From Lachnospiraceae bacterium (GTDB lineage Bacteria > Bacillota > Clostridia > Lachnospirales > Lachnospiraceae), in the NCBI GenBank assembly GCA_910575255.1, contig CAJTEM010000014.1:62001-126000 (forward strand): a DNA stretch of 64,000 nt, given 5' to 3'. A program made the translations under genes and the position numbers. Shown piece by piece: positions 34,952 through 43,394 of the stretch. Numbering within the stretch: the stretch's first letter is position 1; every line of letters starts with the position of its first letter. The notes under the pieces are model-generated. The model ran no database searches. It was not told where the DNA came from and saw only the letters and a list, made by a program, of their open reading frames with translations.

Positions 34952-35019
34952 TGATTTCTAAAAAAAAATTCTATGAATTCATTTTTTCAAACTCCTGATA
35001 TTCCCTATAGATTAATGCC

Positions 35020-35092
35020 ATGATGTTGGGGTCAAAAGGTCTTTTGACCCCTCTGATACCGGATTGCTCCGCACTTTGTGCTCCCGCAATCC
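35020..35092 (-). repeat. 73-bp double-hairpin repeat, copy 2
   Basis: Same length and nearly the same sequence as the copies at 25917-25989 and 42387-42459, in opposite orientation. The perfect GGGGTCAAAAG / CTTTTGACCCC hairpin and the GGATTGC...GCAATCC hairpin are intact. A 34-bp spacer leads to the long-hairpin element at 35127. Confidence 0.88.
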
Positions 35093-35126
35093 TCATGTCA
35101 TTTAATTTCGCTCCGAAAATACTCAG

Positions 35127-35319
35127 CCTTGGAAAAAGAGGGGAGAGGCGTTCCGAAATGGTCTGCTGTTTTTGACTTTGCAGGGATTTAGAAATCCTTA
35201 AATCCCTGGGTTTTTCGTTTCGCTTTTAGCAAAATTCAGGGATTTTAGGAATTCTTAATCCCGAAACCGGAAAAAACGGCAGACCATTTCGGAACGCCTC
35301 TCCCCTCTTTTTCCAAGGC
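35127..35319. repeat. Long-hairpin element, copy A (48-bp arms, conserved loop)
   Basis: The left arm (35127-35175, starting GCCTTGGAAAAAGAGGGG) and the right arm (35271-35319) are complementary over ~48 bp, with one T/G pair. The ~95-nt loop contains GACTTTGCAG and then GGAATTCTTAATCCCGAAAC and CGG. The loop core is shared with copy B at 46155-46292, while the arm interior is not. A ~60-nt insertion splits the loop core here. No ORF fits; a ~4-kb downstream unit is not implied. Confidence 0.85.
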
Positions 35320-35378
35320 GTACCTCTCAGAAACACTCACTAACTGACATTACCCAAGAAAAGTAACCACACTTATTT

Positions 35379-36500
35379 TTAACGCATCTGCTCCGTCCCC
35401 TTCACCGTCCACCGATAGTTCTCCAGCGCTGCCGTCAGATTCATCGATGCCTCTTTGTAAGCCGCCAACTCCTGCAGATAATCCGCCTCTCCCTCCAGGT
35501 ATTCGGTCCGGCTCAGCATTCCGGCCTGTTGCTTAAGCTTCAGCGATTCATAGCCGATCTTTGCGCTTTCAAAGGCAGACTCCGCCGCCTGGTACTGCAG
35601 CCTTGCACTCTTAAGCTCCTGATAGACTGCCAGGAATTCCGCCTCCGCCTCTCCCACAGCCTCTGTCTCCTGTGCTGTCTTACGGTTGATCTCGGAAGTC
35701 GTGCCTGCCCGGGAATGGCGTACACTCTGAACCGAGCTGTTGTTATTGATGGCTTTCTGCTTATCCTCCTCATAATTCACCGTATCCACTGCCTCCAGAT
35801 CCGGTTCCGGAATCACTCCGATCGTCACCGTACCGTCATCCGGCAGGCCCAGCATGGATAAGAGACGGAACCGCAGCTGGTCTGCCTGCTGCCGGTAAGA
35901 GGCCAAAAGATTGCGCTCATTGTCAAGGCGGTCTGCTGCCTCGGAAACCTCAGTAGCTGTCGCCGCCCCCGCGGATTGCTTTTTCATCACAGCCTCGCAG
36001 GAGGCTTCTGCCGCCTGGACGCTCTTCTCACTGGCATCCACATTCAACACCATCTGGTTATAGGAATTCATGACGCTCTGAGCTGCCATGGTGTAGGAAT
36101 CCGTGTTCTCTTCCACCGTAAGCTTCCGGGTCTGCCGGTTCATTGCCTCCAGCTGCTTCGACAGACGCGAGGCCTGGGCCCCTAAAAGCGCCGCATTGGA
36201 ACGGTAGGAAGCCTCCTCCTCGGTATCCTCGTATTTCTCCGCCAGAAACTTCATGTAAGCCTGCTCCTCCCGCATCTGCTCCATCAGCTCCTGATAATTC
36301 TTCTTATTGCTCTCATAACTGTCATTGGCCTGCTGCAAATCCAGATTCCCCTCCAGCAGAAGCTGTCTCAGATTCTCATACTCCACGACCGTATGTCCAT
36401 CGGCAAAGGTGGGAAAAGCCATACTTCCCACGGTAAGCATGACCAGAAAACCGGCTGAAAGCCTGCCTGTTCCTGGAAAACGTAATCTCTTTTCCTTCAT
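35379..36500 (-). CDS. TolC-like efflux protein, first
   Basis: The 373-residue protein has a signal peptide (to about residue 32, SMAFPTFA) and long alpha-helical stretches with Gln/Glu/Ala-rich heptads. The two-fold repeated helical layout of TolC/outer-membrane-efflux proteins is visible (LLEGNLDLQQANDSYESNKK; AESAFESAKIGYESLKLKQQ). The organism appears to lack an outer membrane, so the protein probably works as a wall-spanning or adaptor tube for the RND pump. Start ATG at 36500 follows AAGGAGGAG. It begins 22 bp past the second TolC-like gene and is last in the operon. Confidence 0.8.
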   Translation of the reverse strand: MKEKRLRFPGTGRLSAGFLVMLTVGSMAFPTFADGHTVVEYENLRQLLLEGNLDLQQANDSYESNKKNYQELMEQMREEQAYMKFLAEKYEDTEEEASYRSNAALLGAQASRLSKQLEAMNRQTRKLTVEENTDSYTMAAQSVMNSYNQMVLNVDASEKSVQAAEASCEAVMKKQSAGAATATEVSEAADRLDNERNLLASYRQQADQLRFRLLSMLGLPDDGTVTIGVIPEPDLEAVDTVNYEEDKQKAINNNSSVQSVRHSRAGTTSEINRKTAQETEAVGEAEAEFLAVYQELKSARLQYQAAESAFESAKIGYESLKLKQQAGMLSRTEYLEGEADYLQELAAYKEASMNLTAALENYRWTVKGTEQMR

Positions 36501-36522
36501 CGCACTCCTCCTTGTACTGTCT

Positions 36523-37704
36523 TTAAGAGGCCGGGGCAAGGCCATCCACTGCCCACTGATAGTCTGTCATCGCCGTCAGAAGCGCCAGCTTTTTCGTGAG
36601 CACATTGGCCTGCGCAGTCACGTAGGAAGACTGCTGATTCTGATAATCATTGCGGGTAATCGTCCCCGCTGCCAGCTTTCTCTCTGCCGAGTCCATGGAG
36701 GTCTTCTCCAGCTCACAGGCCTGCACGGCCTGTTCATAGTTCGATCTTGCCAGCAGCAGACTGGCATGGCTGTTCTTGACATTCGTCGCAATTGCCTCCC
36801 GCTGGTTCTTTCCGGTCTGCTCCTGCGTATTTTTCACCTTTTCCGTGCGGGCATTCTCCAGGCGCTTCTCTGTCAGCTTCAGGCTGTAATTATTGCCGAG
36901 CGCCTTCTGGATATCTGACTCCACATCGATCGATTCGATCTGTGCCGGATCCGGATCCGGCAGCTCTCCGACCGTCACCTCTGCTCCATAGCTCCAGCCC
37001 AGCATCAGGATCAGGCTGTCCTTCGTCTTTTCCAGATTACTTTCCGCAGACAAAATCGAGGCCTCTGCCGAGCTTACTGCCTCCTTGGCGCTCAGCACCT
37101 TTGCCTGGGTGGACATCCCGGCGCTCATCCGGGTCTGCTCTGACTGATAGCTGTTCTCCGCCTGGATCTTTCTCTGCCTCAGACTGTCCAGAGCATAATA
37201 CTGGCTCCAGTATTCGATCATCAGCTTCTGTGCCTGCTTCACCAGATTCGCCTCGGTCTGGTCATAGCCCAGCTTGATCGTCTCACTGTCCTCCGTGCTT
37301 TCATCTCCCCGCTCCATCAGCTGATCCGCCTGCAGGCGGCTGTTCAGCGCCGCCGCCATCTGGCTGCCGTAGTTGCTGTCATCCGAATCCGGATACTGAA
37401 GGTTGCTGTAAATATTATCCGCCGTATCGTAATAGTCCTGCGCGATATCGTCCTTATTCTTATCCCTCTCATCCTGCCAGGCGATATGGTTCTGCAGTAC
37501 CGTGTTATTGTATTCGTGAACCAGATCTGCAATCTCAGAGTATTCCAGCTGGTCATCCCGCAGAGAAGCCCATTTTTCCGCAGGATAGGCGAACTCCGGA
37601 CTCTGCTGAGCCAGTGCCGGAAACGATAAAAACGTCACAAATGTCGCTGCTGCCAGAAAACCGGCGCCCCCTCTCTTTCGTCTTCCCGCAATTCCTTCCG
37701 TCAT
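36523..37704 (-). CDS. TolC-like efflux protein, second
   Basis: A 393-residue paralogue of the preceding protein, with signal peptide ending FPALAQQ. Both repeats are seen (AENSYQSEQTRMSAGMSTQA; NYEQAVQACELEKTSMDSAE) and both proteins share MLGxxxxxxVTxGxxPxPDxxxI between the halves. The ATG at 37704 is chosen by GGAAGGG and by the signal peptide; the frame continues to 37863 without a better start. A pair of TolC-like genes may form a hetero-oligomeric channel. Confidence 0.8.
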   Translation of the reverse strand: MTEGIAGRRKRGGAGFLAAATFVTFLSFPALAQQSPEFAYPAEKWASLRDDQLEYSEIADLVHEYNNTVLQNHIAWQDERDKNKDDIAQDYYDTADNIYSNLQYPDSDDSNYGSQMAAALNSRLQADQLMERGDESTEDSETIKLGYDQTEANLVKQAQKLMIEYWSQYYALDSLRQRKIQAENSYQSEQTRMSAGMSTQAKVLSAKEAVSSAEASILSAESNLEKTKDSLILMLGWSYGAEVTVGELPDPDPAQIESIDVESDIQKALGNNYSLKLTEKRLENARTEKVKNTQEQTGKNQREAIATNVKNSHASLLLARSNYEQAVQACELEKTSMDSAERKLAAGTITRNDYQNQQSSYVTAQANVLTKKLALLTAMTDYQWAVDGLAPAS

Positions 37705-37738
37705 TTCGAATTCCCTTCCTTTCTGATTCCGGAGCGTG

Positions 37739-37782
37739 TCTGAAAATTCATTCCCGGCAGCTGCCGGAAAGCAATTTTCAGA
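37739..37782. repeat. Symmetric 44-bp inverted repeat between RND and TolC-like genes
   Basis: TCTGAAAATT / AATTTTCAGA form the outer arms, and CCGGCAG / CTGCCGG form a central palindrome. It lies in the 250-bp gap between the RND gene and the second TolC-like gene and could modulate read-through. No T-tail is present. The rest of the gap shows nothing. Confidence 0.65.
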
Positions 37783-37954
37783 TATGCTCTGGTCCGAAAT
37801 TCCTGTGCAGTCCGGCCTGAAAACCGGATCTGCCCTCCTGAAGCTCCCAACCGTATGAATCATACTAATACACTTATACTAATATAGAGAGCGCTTTCCT
37901 GCAAGTGCCAATTCCCTTAAAAATCTTTCAATATTCTTAAAATATCGGGAATTC

Positions 37955-40900
37955 TTAAATATCCAGCATCACTCGCTGCTTCCTGCCGTTCATCAGTGCG
38001 TAATATACAGGCAGAATAAACAGTGCCACCAATACCCCTGCCGTCAGTCCGCCGATGTCCACAATGGCAAGCCCCTGTGTCGTGGATCCGCTGCTTCCGA
38101 TCGCCATTGCCATGGGAATCATCGAAAGAATCGTAGTCAGGCTGGTCATCAGAATCGGCCGCAGACGTGTGGCTCCCGCTTCGATCAGAGCCTCCTCAAG
38201 GGGCATGGACAGCCGGTACTGATTCACGGTATCCACATAGAGAATTCCATTATTGACTACCGTTCCCACCAGAATCAGGAATCCCAGAATCGAGGTCATG
38301 CTGATCGTCACACCCGTCATTTTCAAAAGTCCGAAAGATCCTACCAGACTGAAAGGAATGGTAGTCATAACCATGAAGGAAAACTTCGGGGACTCAAACT
38401 GGGCAGACATTACCACAAAAACAAGGAATACCGCGATGGCAATGGCCCGGTACAATCCGGAGAATTCCTCCTGCATCATCCGGTCTCTGGAATTTGTGCC
38501 CCGGGTAATCGTGCCGGTCAGATTCGGATTCACCACCTCACTGTCTAACTGTGCCTGTACGTTGCCTCTGATATAGTCGGCAGTTATGGTCACCTGGTAG
38601 GCCTTATCCGATTTGCGGATGGAGGCCGGGCTGTCCCGGAAATAAACCTCAGCTACATCAGTCAGCGCCACCAGACCGCCGGAAGGCTTTTTTAAGATCA
38701 TCTGTTCCACCTGGGGAACTGTCCGGTATTCCTCCTCCGGATACTCTGCCCGGACACTGATTTCCTGCCCGTCAATCTCCAGAGTGGCGATCTCCTGTCC
38801 GTCTAAATATTGTTTGACCATGGAACCGATCTGAGAGGCAGTCAGACCTTCCGCGGCAGAGGTCACGGGATCTACCCGAATCGCCACCACCGGCGCCGTA
38901 TTTTCAATGCTGGAATGTACATTCATCACATCGTCGCGGCCGGTCAGCTCTTTTACGATCCGGTTGCTGACCTCCTGAAGCTCCTCATACTGCGTTCCCT
39001 GAAGAATTGCCTCATAGCCCCGGCTCCTTCCCATAAAACTCATAGACCGGGAAGCGCTTACCTCTATGGTACAATTGTCAATATCCACCATTTCCCTTTC
39101 CCACTGGCTGACAATCTCATCCGTGCTCATTTTCCGGTTATCCTTCAGATAGGCTGTGATGCTTCCGCTGGCATTGTTATAACGAAGCATATAGGATTCC
39201 ACATCCTCATGCCCGGCCACAATCGCTTCTGCCCGTTCCAGCATCTCATTGGCCAGTTCACTCAAAAGCCCGGGCCGGGTCTCAATACTGACCGATATCG
39301 TTCCCGTATCGTCGGCCGTCATCAGCTCCGATTCCATGCCGCCAGCCAGAACCAGGGTTGCCGCAATGAGCGCCACTGAGATTCCCATGACAATGACCTT
39401 ATGTCTCAGAAGGAGAGGCATCATTCTCCGATACAGCTTCTGTAAGCTCCCCACGGGCCGGGACATGGGTGCCCTATCTCTCTCTCTTGGCTTATAAAGC
39501 ATGTAGGTCAGAGGTACGACCGACATGGCGGAAAGCAGTGACGCACACATACAGTAGACGATGGTATATCCCATGGAACCGAACATCTGTCCGGTCATGC
39601 CGTTTAAAAATACCAGTGGGATAAATACCACACAAGTCGTAATCGTGGAGCCGATGATCGACTGAACCACAATGCCGGTTCCTTCCAAAGCGGCTTTTGC
39701 ATAACCGAGCGCTCCCTTATCCTGTGCACTGTCCATGGCACGAAAACAGCTTTCCAGCACCACAATCGAGTTGTCTACCATCATTCCGACCCCCAGCACC
39801 AGCCCGCTCATGGTAATGACATTTAAGGAAAAACCCATCTGCGTCATCACAATCAGGGACAAAAGAATCGAGGTCGGTATCGAGCTTCCCACAATCAGAG
39901 ATGCCTTGAAATCTCCGAAAAACACAAAAATAATCATCATGGAAATCAGCACTGCCAGAACCATGGTCACTGCCACATCCTGCAGGGAATCGAGAATCGA
40001 ATCCGCCTCGTCTCTGGCCACCCGGATTTCCAGATCCGCATCACTGTTCTCCAGAGCCGTGATCGCCTCCTTCACCTCCTCGGAAAGCGCCATTGCCGTA
40101 CTGCTCTGCTGCTTGGTGATGGAAAGAGAGATCGTCTCCTGTCCGTTATACCGGGACACTCCGCCCCGCTGCTCCTCGGTATAATAAATGTCCGCTATAT
40201 CTTTCAGATAGACCATCTTTCCGCTGGAAGTAAGAATCGGAACCTGCAAAAGATCCTCCAGGGTATCATTTTCTGTCATTGTGGACACGGAAAGCTCCAG
40301 GTTCCCGGACACTGCGTCTCCGGAAGGATACGAAAGGTTCGCATTGCTCATGGCAGAGGTGATATTGTTCATGGTTACCTGATACTGCTCCATCCTGTCT
40401 GACATAAGCTCTACCCGTATGTACTCGGAGGATCCGCCCATCGTCTCCACCTCCGCCACTGTGGTCAGACGCTCAAATTCCGGTACCACGACCTGATCCA
40501 CATAATCGTAGAGATTTTCCTGAGAGTGGTGAGCGACGGACAGCATGATATTGGCGTTGGCATTGTTATTCATTCTCATCACCGACGGTTCCACGTCATC
40601 CGGCAGGCTCCGGATCCGATCCAGTCCCTGCTTCAGATTCTCATAAGCCTCATCCATATCGGTCTCATATTCATATTCCAGCATAATCATGCTGCGGCCT
40701 TCGCTGGTATTCGAAGTCATGCCCTTCACGCCTTCTAGCGTACTGACCTGATCCTCGATCGGCTTTGTCACCAGCTCATCCATATCCTCCGGACTGGTCC
40801 CGGAATAGTTCGCCATCACGATCATCATCGGCTGATCGGTATCCGGCATCTGCTCCAGATCCGCGTTAAAGACAGAAGATATACCGAAAACGATCAGGCA

Positions 40901-40957
40901 GAGAAGTGCCATAAACACAGTAACCGGACGCTTTAATACAAGTCTTGTAATTCCCAT
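37955..40957 (-). CDS. RND-family efflux permease
   Basis: Proton-driven pump of 1000 residues with twelve membrane helices and two large outer loops. It starts ITRLVLKRPVTVFMALLCLI, has the TM4 motif GLVLGVGMMVDNSIVVLESC with its conserved Asp, and ends in the TM10-12 region GFLILVGTVVNNGILYVDTV and PILMTSLTTILSMIPMA. It is the HAE1-like type found in Firmicutes, with shorter loops than AcrB. Adaptor gene lies 20 bp upstream and TolC-like genes downstream. The substrate is unknown. Confidence 0.95.
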   Translation of the reverse strand: MGITRLVLKRPVTVFMALLCLIVFGISSVFNADLEQMPDTDQPMMIVMANYSGTSPEDMDELVTKPIEDQVSTLEGVKGMTSNTSEGRSMIMLEYEYETDMDEAYENLKQGLDRIRSLPDDVEPSVMRMNNNANANIMLSVAHHSQENLYDYVDQVVVPEFERLTTVAEVETMGGSSEYIRVELMSDRMEQYQVTMNNITSAMSNANLSYPSGDAVSGNLELSVSTMTENDTLEDLLQVPILTSSGKMVYLKDIADIYYTEEQRGGVSRYNGQETISLSITKQQSSTAMALSEEVKEAITALENSDADLEIRVARDEADSILDSLQDVAVTMVLAVLISMMIIFVFFGDFKASLIVGSSIPTSILLSLIVMTQMGFSLNVITMSGLVLGVGMMVDNSIVVLESCFRAMDSAQDKGALGYAKAALEGTGIVVQSIIGSTITTCVVFIPLVFLNGMTGQMFGSMGYTIVYCMCASLLSAMSVVPLTYMLYKPRERDRAPMSRPVGSLQKLYRRMMPLLLRHKVIVMGISVALIAATLVLAGGMESELMTADDTGTISVSIETRPGLLSELANEMLERAEAIVAGHEDVESYMLRYNNASGSITAYLKDNRKMSTDEIVSQWEREMVDIDNCTIEVSASRSMSFMGRSRGYEAILQGTQYEELQEVSNRIVKELTGRDDVMNVHSSIENTAPVVAIRVDPVTSAAEGLTASQIGSMVKQYLDGQEIATLEIDGQEISVRAEYPEEEYRTVPQVEQMILKKPSGGLVALTDVAEVYFRDSPASIRKSDKAYQVTITADYIRGNVQAQLDSEVVNPNLTGTITRGTNSRDRMMQEEFSGLYRAIAIAVFLVFVVMSAQFESPKFSFMVMTTIPFSLVGSFGLLKMTGVTISMTSILGFLILVGTVVNNGILYVDTVNQYRLSMPLEEALIEAGATRLRPILMTSLTTILSMIPMAMAIGSSGSTTQGLAIVDIGGLTAGVLVALFILPVYYALMNGRKQRVMLDI

Positions 40958-40976
40958 TCTGTCTGCCTCCTTATCC

Positions 40977-42329
40977 TCATGCTTTCTGGCTCAAACTGCT
41001 ATTGTGACAGCAGACTGTCTGGTTTTGGCTCGATGCCAGACCTGCTGACGCCGTCTTCTGTCCGGCTGTTTCTAAGGAGCTGCTCTTTTCTGCATCGCTT
41101 TCAGGCGCCTCATGGCGGCCGTCCTCTGCCGGTTTTTCTCCTGGTACGCCTGGTTTTGGCATTCCTTCCTGTTCCCTGCCCGCTCCGTCGTGGCCTGTCT
41201 CGTCCTCCTCGCTCTCATCACGCAGACGGATCTTGGCTCCCTCGTAGAGATTCGAGCTCCAGGTGCTGACCACCAGATCCGCCGCGCTCAGTCCTGAGCG
41301 GATTTCTGCATATTCCGAATCATACAGGCCGACCTCCACCGGAGTCATTTTCGCGGTTCCATCCTCATACCGGTATACATATCCGTCTCCGCCGCTGTAA
41401 TAGATGGCATCCACCGGAACCAGCATGACATCTTGTGCCCGTTCCGTCACCACATTCAGCTTCACGGTACTGCCGATAGCAATCTCTTCGGTATCCTGCA
41501 GCTCTGCCTTAACTTTGAACAGCCCGCTGGATTCATCCACCATGCTGCTGATCTCACTGATATTTCCCGGATAGAGCTTTCCGTTTCTGGAGATCTCCAC
41601 CTCATCTCCCTCCCGGATCTGATTCATCATCCTTTGAGTCACAAAAAAAGTAATCCGGCTTTCTCCCTCCCCGGATATGACGCATAGCTGCCCGGACTGA
41701 TTCACCCGGTCATAGACCTCCGCCTCGCAGCTTTCCACCCGGCCGCTGATCGGAGCCGTAACCGTACTGTATTCCACCTGCCGGTCATAGGCAATCCTGG
41801 CCGATTCATATTGAAGCTGGGCAGATTTGACTGCATTGGTATACTGCTCGTATTCCTGCTCGGAAAGATCGCCTCCCTGGTAAAGCAGCTGCATCCGGCT
41901 GAGGTTGTTCTGGGCCTGGCTCAGATTCACTTGTGCCGATTCCAGAGAATTGCGGGCAGAATCCACCTGATCCGTATCAATCTCACACAGCACCTGTCCG
42001 GCTGTCACCATATCCCCGGCCTTCACATGAACCGCCGTCACATCTCCGGATGCCTTGGCATAGACATAGACGACATCCGCGGCTTCCACGGTTCCGGTAA
42101 GTCCTGTGCTCAGGCTTAAATCTCCCGTAACCGGATTCGCTGCCTTCACCACAGTCACGGAAGCCTCCTGGGCCATAGTGCCCATTCCTCCCGGACCACC
42201 CGCTCCTCTCGCGTCCCGTCCGTTTCCTCCCATACCGTCTCGCCGTCCTCCGCTAAAAAGAAAGTATCCTCCTGCCGCAGCCACTGCTGCCACAACACAT
42301 ATTCCCAGGGCAATTTTCTTTTTTGTCAT
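40977..42329 (-). CDS. RND adaptor (membrane fusion protein)
   Basis: HlyD/AcrA-type adaptor of 450 residues. An N-terminal anchor (ALGICVVAAVAAAGGYFLF) is followed by a Gly-rich linker. Split lipoyl halves (YAKASGDVTAVHVKAGDMV and VTAPISGRVESCEAEVYDRV) flank a coiled coil (ARNSLESAQVNLSQAQNNLS). Barrel and membrane-proximal parts come next, and an unusual ~85-residue charged Glu/Gly/Pro tail ends the protein. The ATG at 42329 lies behind AAGGAGG. It is first in the efflux operon; its upstream region contains 73-bp repeat copy 3. Confidence 0.92.
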   Translation of the reverse strand: MTKKKIALGICVVAAVAAAGGYFLFSGGRRDGMGGNGRDARGAGGPGGMGTMAQEASVTVVKAANPVTGDLSLSTGLTGTVEAADVVYVYAKASGDVTAVHVKAGDMVTAGQVLCEIDTDQVDSARNSLESAQVNLSQAQNNLSRMQLLYQGGDLSEQEYEQYTNAVKSAQLQYESARIAYDRQVEYSTVTAPISGRVESCEAEVYDRVNQSGQLCVISGEGESRITFFVTQRMMNQIREGDEVEISRNGKLYPGNISEISSMVDESSGLFKVKAELQDTEEIAIGSTVKLNVVTERAQDVMLVPVDAIYYSGGDGYVYRYEDGTAKMTPVEVGLYDSEYAEIRSGLSAADLVVSTWSSNLYEGAKIRLRDESEEDETGHDGAGREQEGMPKPGVPGEKPAEDGRHEAPESDAEKSSSLETAGQKTASAGLASSQNQTVCCHNSSLSQKA

Positions 42330-42386
42330 CAATCCTTTATCCTCCTTGGATTCTCCCCTTTTACTTTTCTCAATACCATGATACCA

Positions 42387-42459
42387 GGATTGCGGGAGCA
42401 CAAAGTGCGGAGCAATCCGGTATCAGAGGGGTCAAAAGACCTTTTGACCCCAACATCAT
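42387..42459 (+). repeat. 73-bp double-hairpin repeat, copy 3
   Basis: Identical in length and layout to copies 1 and 2. It lies in the divergent region between the adaptor gene and the response-regulator gene and would be in the leader of the efflux transcript. ATACCATGA occurs on both sides (42374 and 42458), which may be a target duplication. Confidence 0.88.
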
Positions 42460-42585
42460 ACCATGAATCAAGAATATTGGAAATTTGTGTGCAATCTGTG
42501 AACGAAATGTGAGAAAATCCGCAGATTTCAGAAACAAAGCTTTCCCGGCCTTCTGTTATGTGGTATACTTTCCATGTCTTTCACA

Positions 42586-42680
42586 GGCCCGAAGGCCCAT
42601 AAGCGGGCCGCCCGAAAGGAGCAAAGAGTCCGGCAAGCCGGACTCTCGCGCCGGAGCGCGGCTGCGACAGCAGCCTTATG
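42586..42680 (+). ncRNA. Multibranched structured leader before the response-regulator gene
   Basis: CATAAG (42598-42603) can pair with CTTATG (42675-42680) around several hairpins: CGGG-ccg-CCCG, AGAGTCCGGC/GCCGGACTCT, CGCGC-cgga-GCGCG and GCTGC-gaca-GCAGC. This lies 38 bp before the ATG at 42719. The pattern is that of a structured RNA leader, but it could also be a REP-like insertion. It does not match a riboswitch class that I recognise. Confidence 0.4.
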
Positions 42681-42718
42681 GTATCCCCCTAACTATCTAT
42701 ATCAAGAGGACCCTGCAT

Positions 42719-43393
42719 ATGCCGAATTTACTCATTGCCGATGACGATATCCATCTGCGGAAGCTGGTAAGAACCTACGGAGAGCTGGAAGGCTACCTTT
42801 GCGAGGAAGCGGAAAACGGACTTCAGGCAATCCGTCTCTTTCAGGAAAAGGAATTTGATCTGATTGTGCTGGATGTCATGATGCCGGATCGGGATGGTTT
42901 TGAAGTTCTGGAACAAATCCGCAAACACAGCCAGATCCCGGTCATCATGCTGACTGCCAGAGATGAAGAATACGACAAGCTGACCGGTTTTGGCCTGGGA
43001 GCAGATGATTATGTGTCCAAGCCCTTCAGCCCCAAAGAGCTGATGGCCCGGATCTCTGCCGTTCTGCGCCGCACTGGAAAGAGTCAGATGGAATCCATCC
43101 TTTTCGGAGACCTCTGTATCATTCCTGTCTCCCGCATAGTCACAATCCAGGAAAAAAGGCTGAATCTGCCGCCCAAAGAATTCGATCTGCTGCTGACACT
43201 GGCCCAGAACGAGCAGATCGTCATGAGCCGGGAAAGGCTGCTGCAATCAGTCTGGGGCTACGATTACTATGGCGACGCCAGAACCGTTGATACCCATATC
43301 AAATCTCTGCGAGAGCATCTGGGCCAATACCGAAAGCTGATTCAGACTGTCTGGGGGGTGGGATATAAGCTTGAATACACAGAAGAAATATAG
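42719..43393 (+). CDS. OmpR-family response regulator
   Basis: The 224-residue regulator has a receiver domain (LLIADDD at the acidic pocket, Asp52 phosphorylation site in IVLDVMMPDRDG, Lys in YVSKPFSPKEL) and a C-terminal winged helix (LPPKEFDLLLTLAQNE, RTVDTHIKSLREHL). Start ATG at 42719 with AGAGGA upstream. It is divergent from the RND operon and probably controls it. The kinase gene follows within 2 bp. Confidence 0.94.
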   Translation: MPNLLIADDDIHLRKLVRTYGELEGYLCEEAENGLQAIRLFQEKEFDLIVLDVMMPDRDGFEVLEQIRKHSQIPVIMLTARDEEYDKLTGFGLGADDYVSKPFSPKELMARISAVLRRTGKSQMESILFGDLCIIPVSRIVTIQEKRLNLPPKEFDLLLTLAQNEQIVMSRERLLQSVWGYDYYGDARTVDTHIKSLREHLGQYRKLIQTVWGVGYKLEYTEEI

Positions 43394-43394
43394 G

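Noticed and set aside
37739-37863. Upstream extension of the second TolC-like protein
   Set aside because: The extension crosses a palindrome and places residues before a clear signal peptide; ATG at 37704 has a better ribosome-binding site.
42586-42680. c-di-GMP-type riboswitch suggested by GAAAGGAGCAAAG
   Set aside because: The remaining conserved core positions and tetraloop-receptor layout of GEMM are absent.
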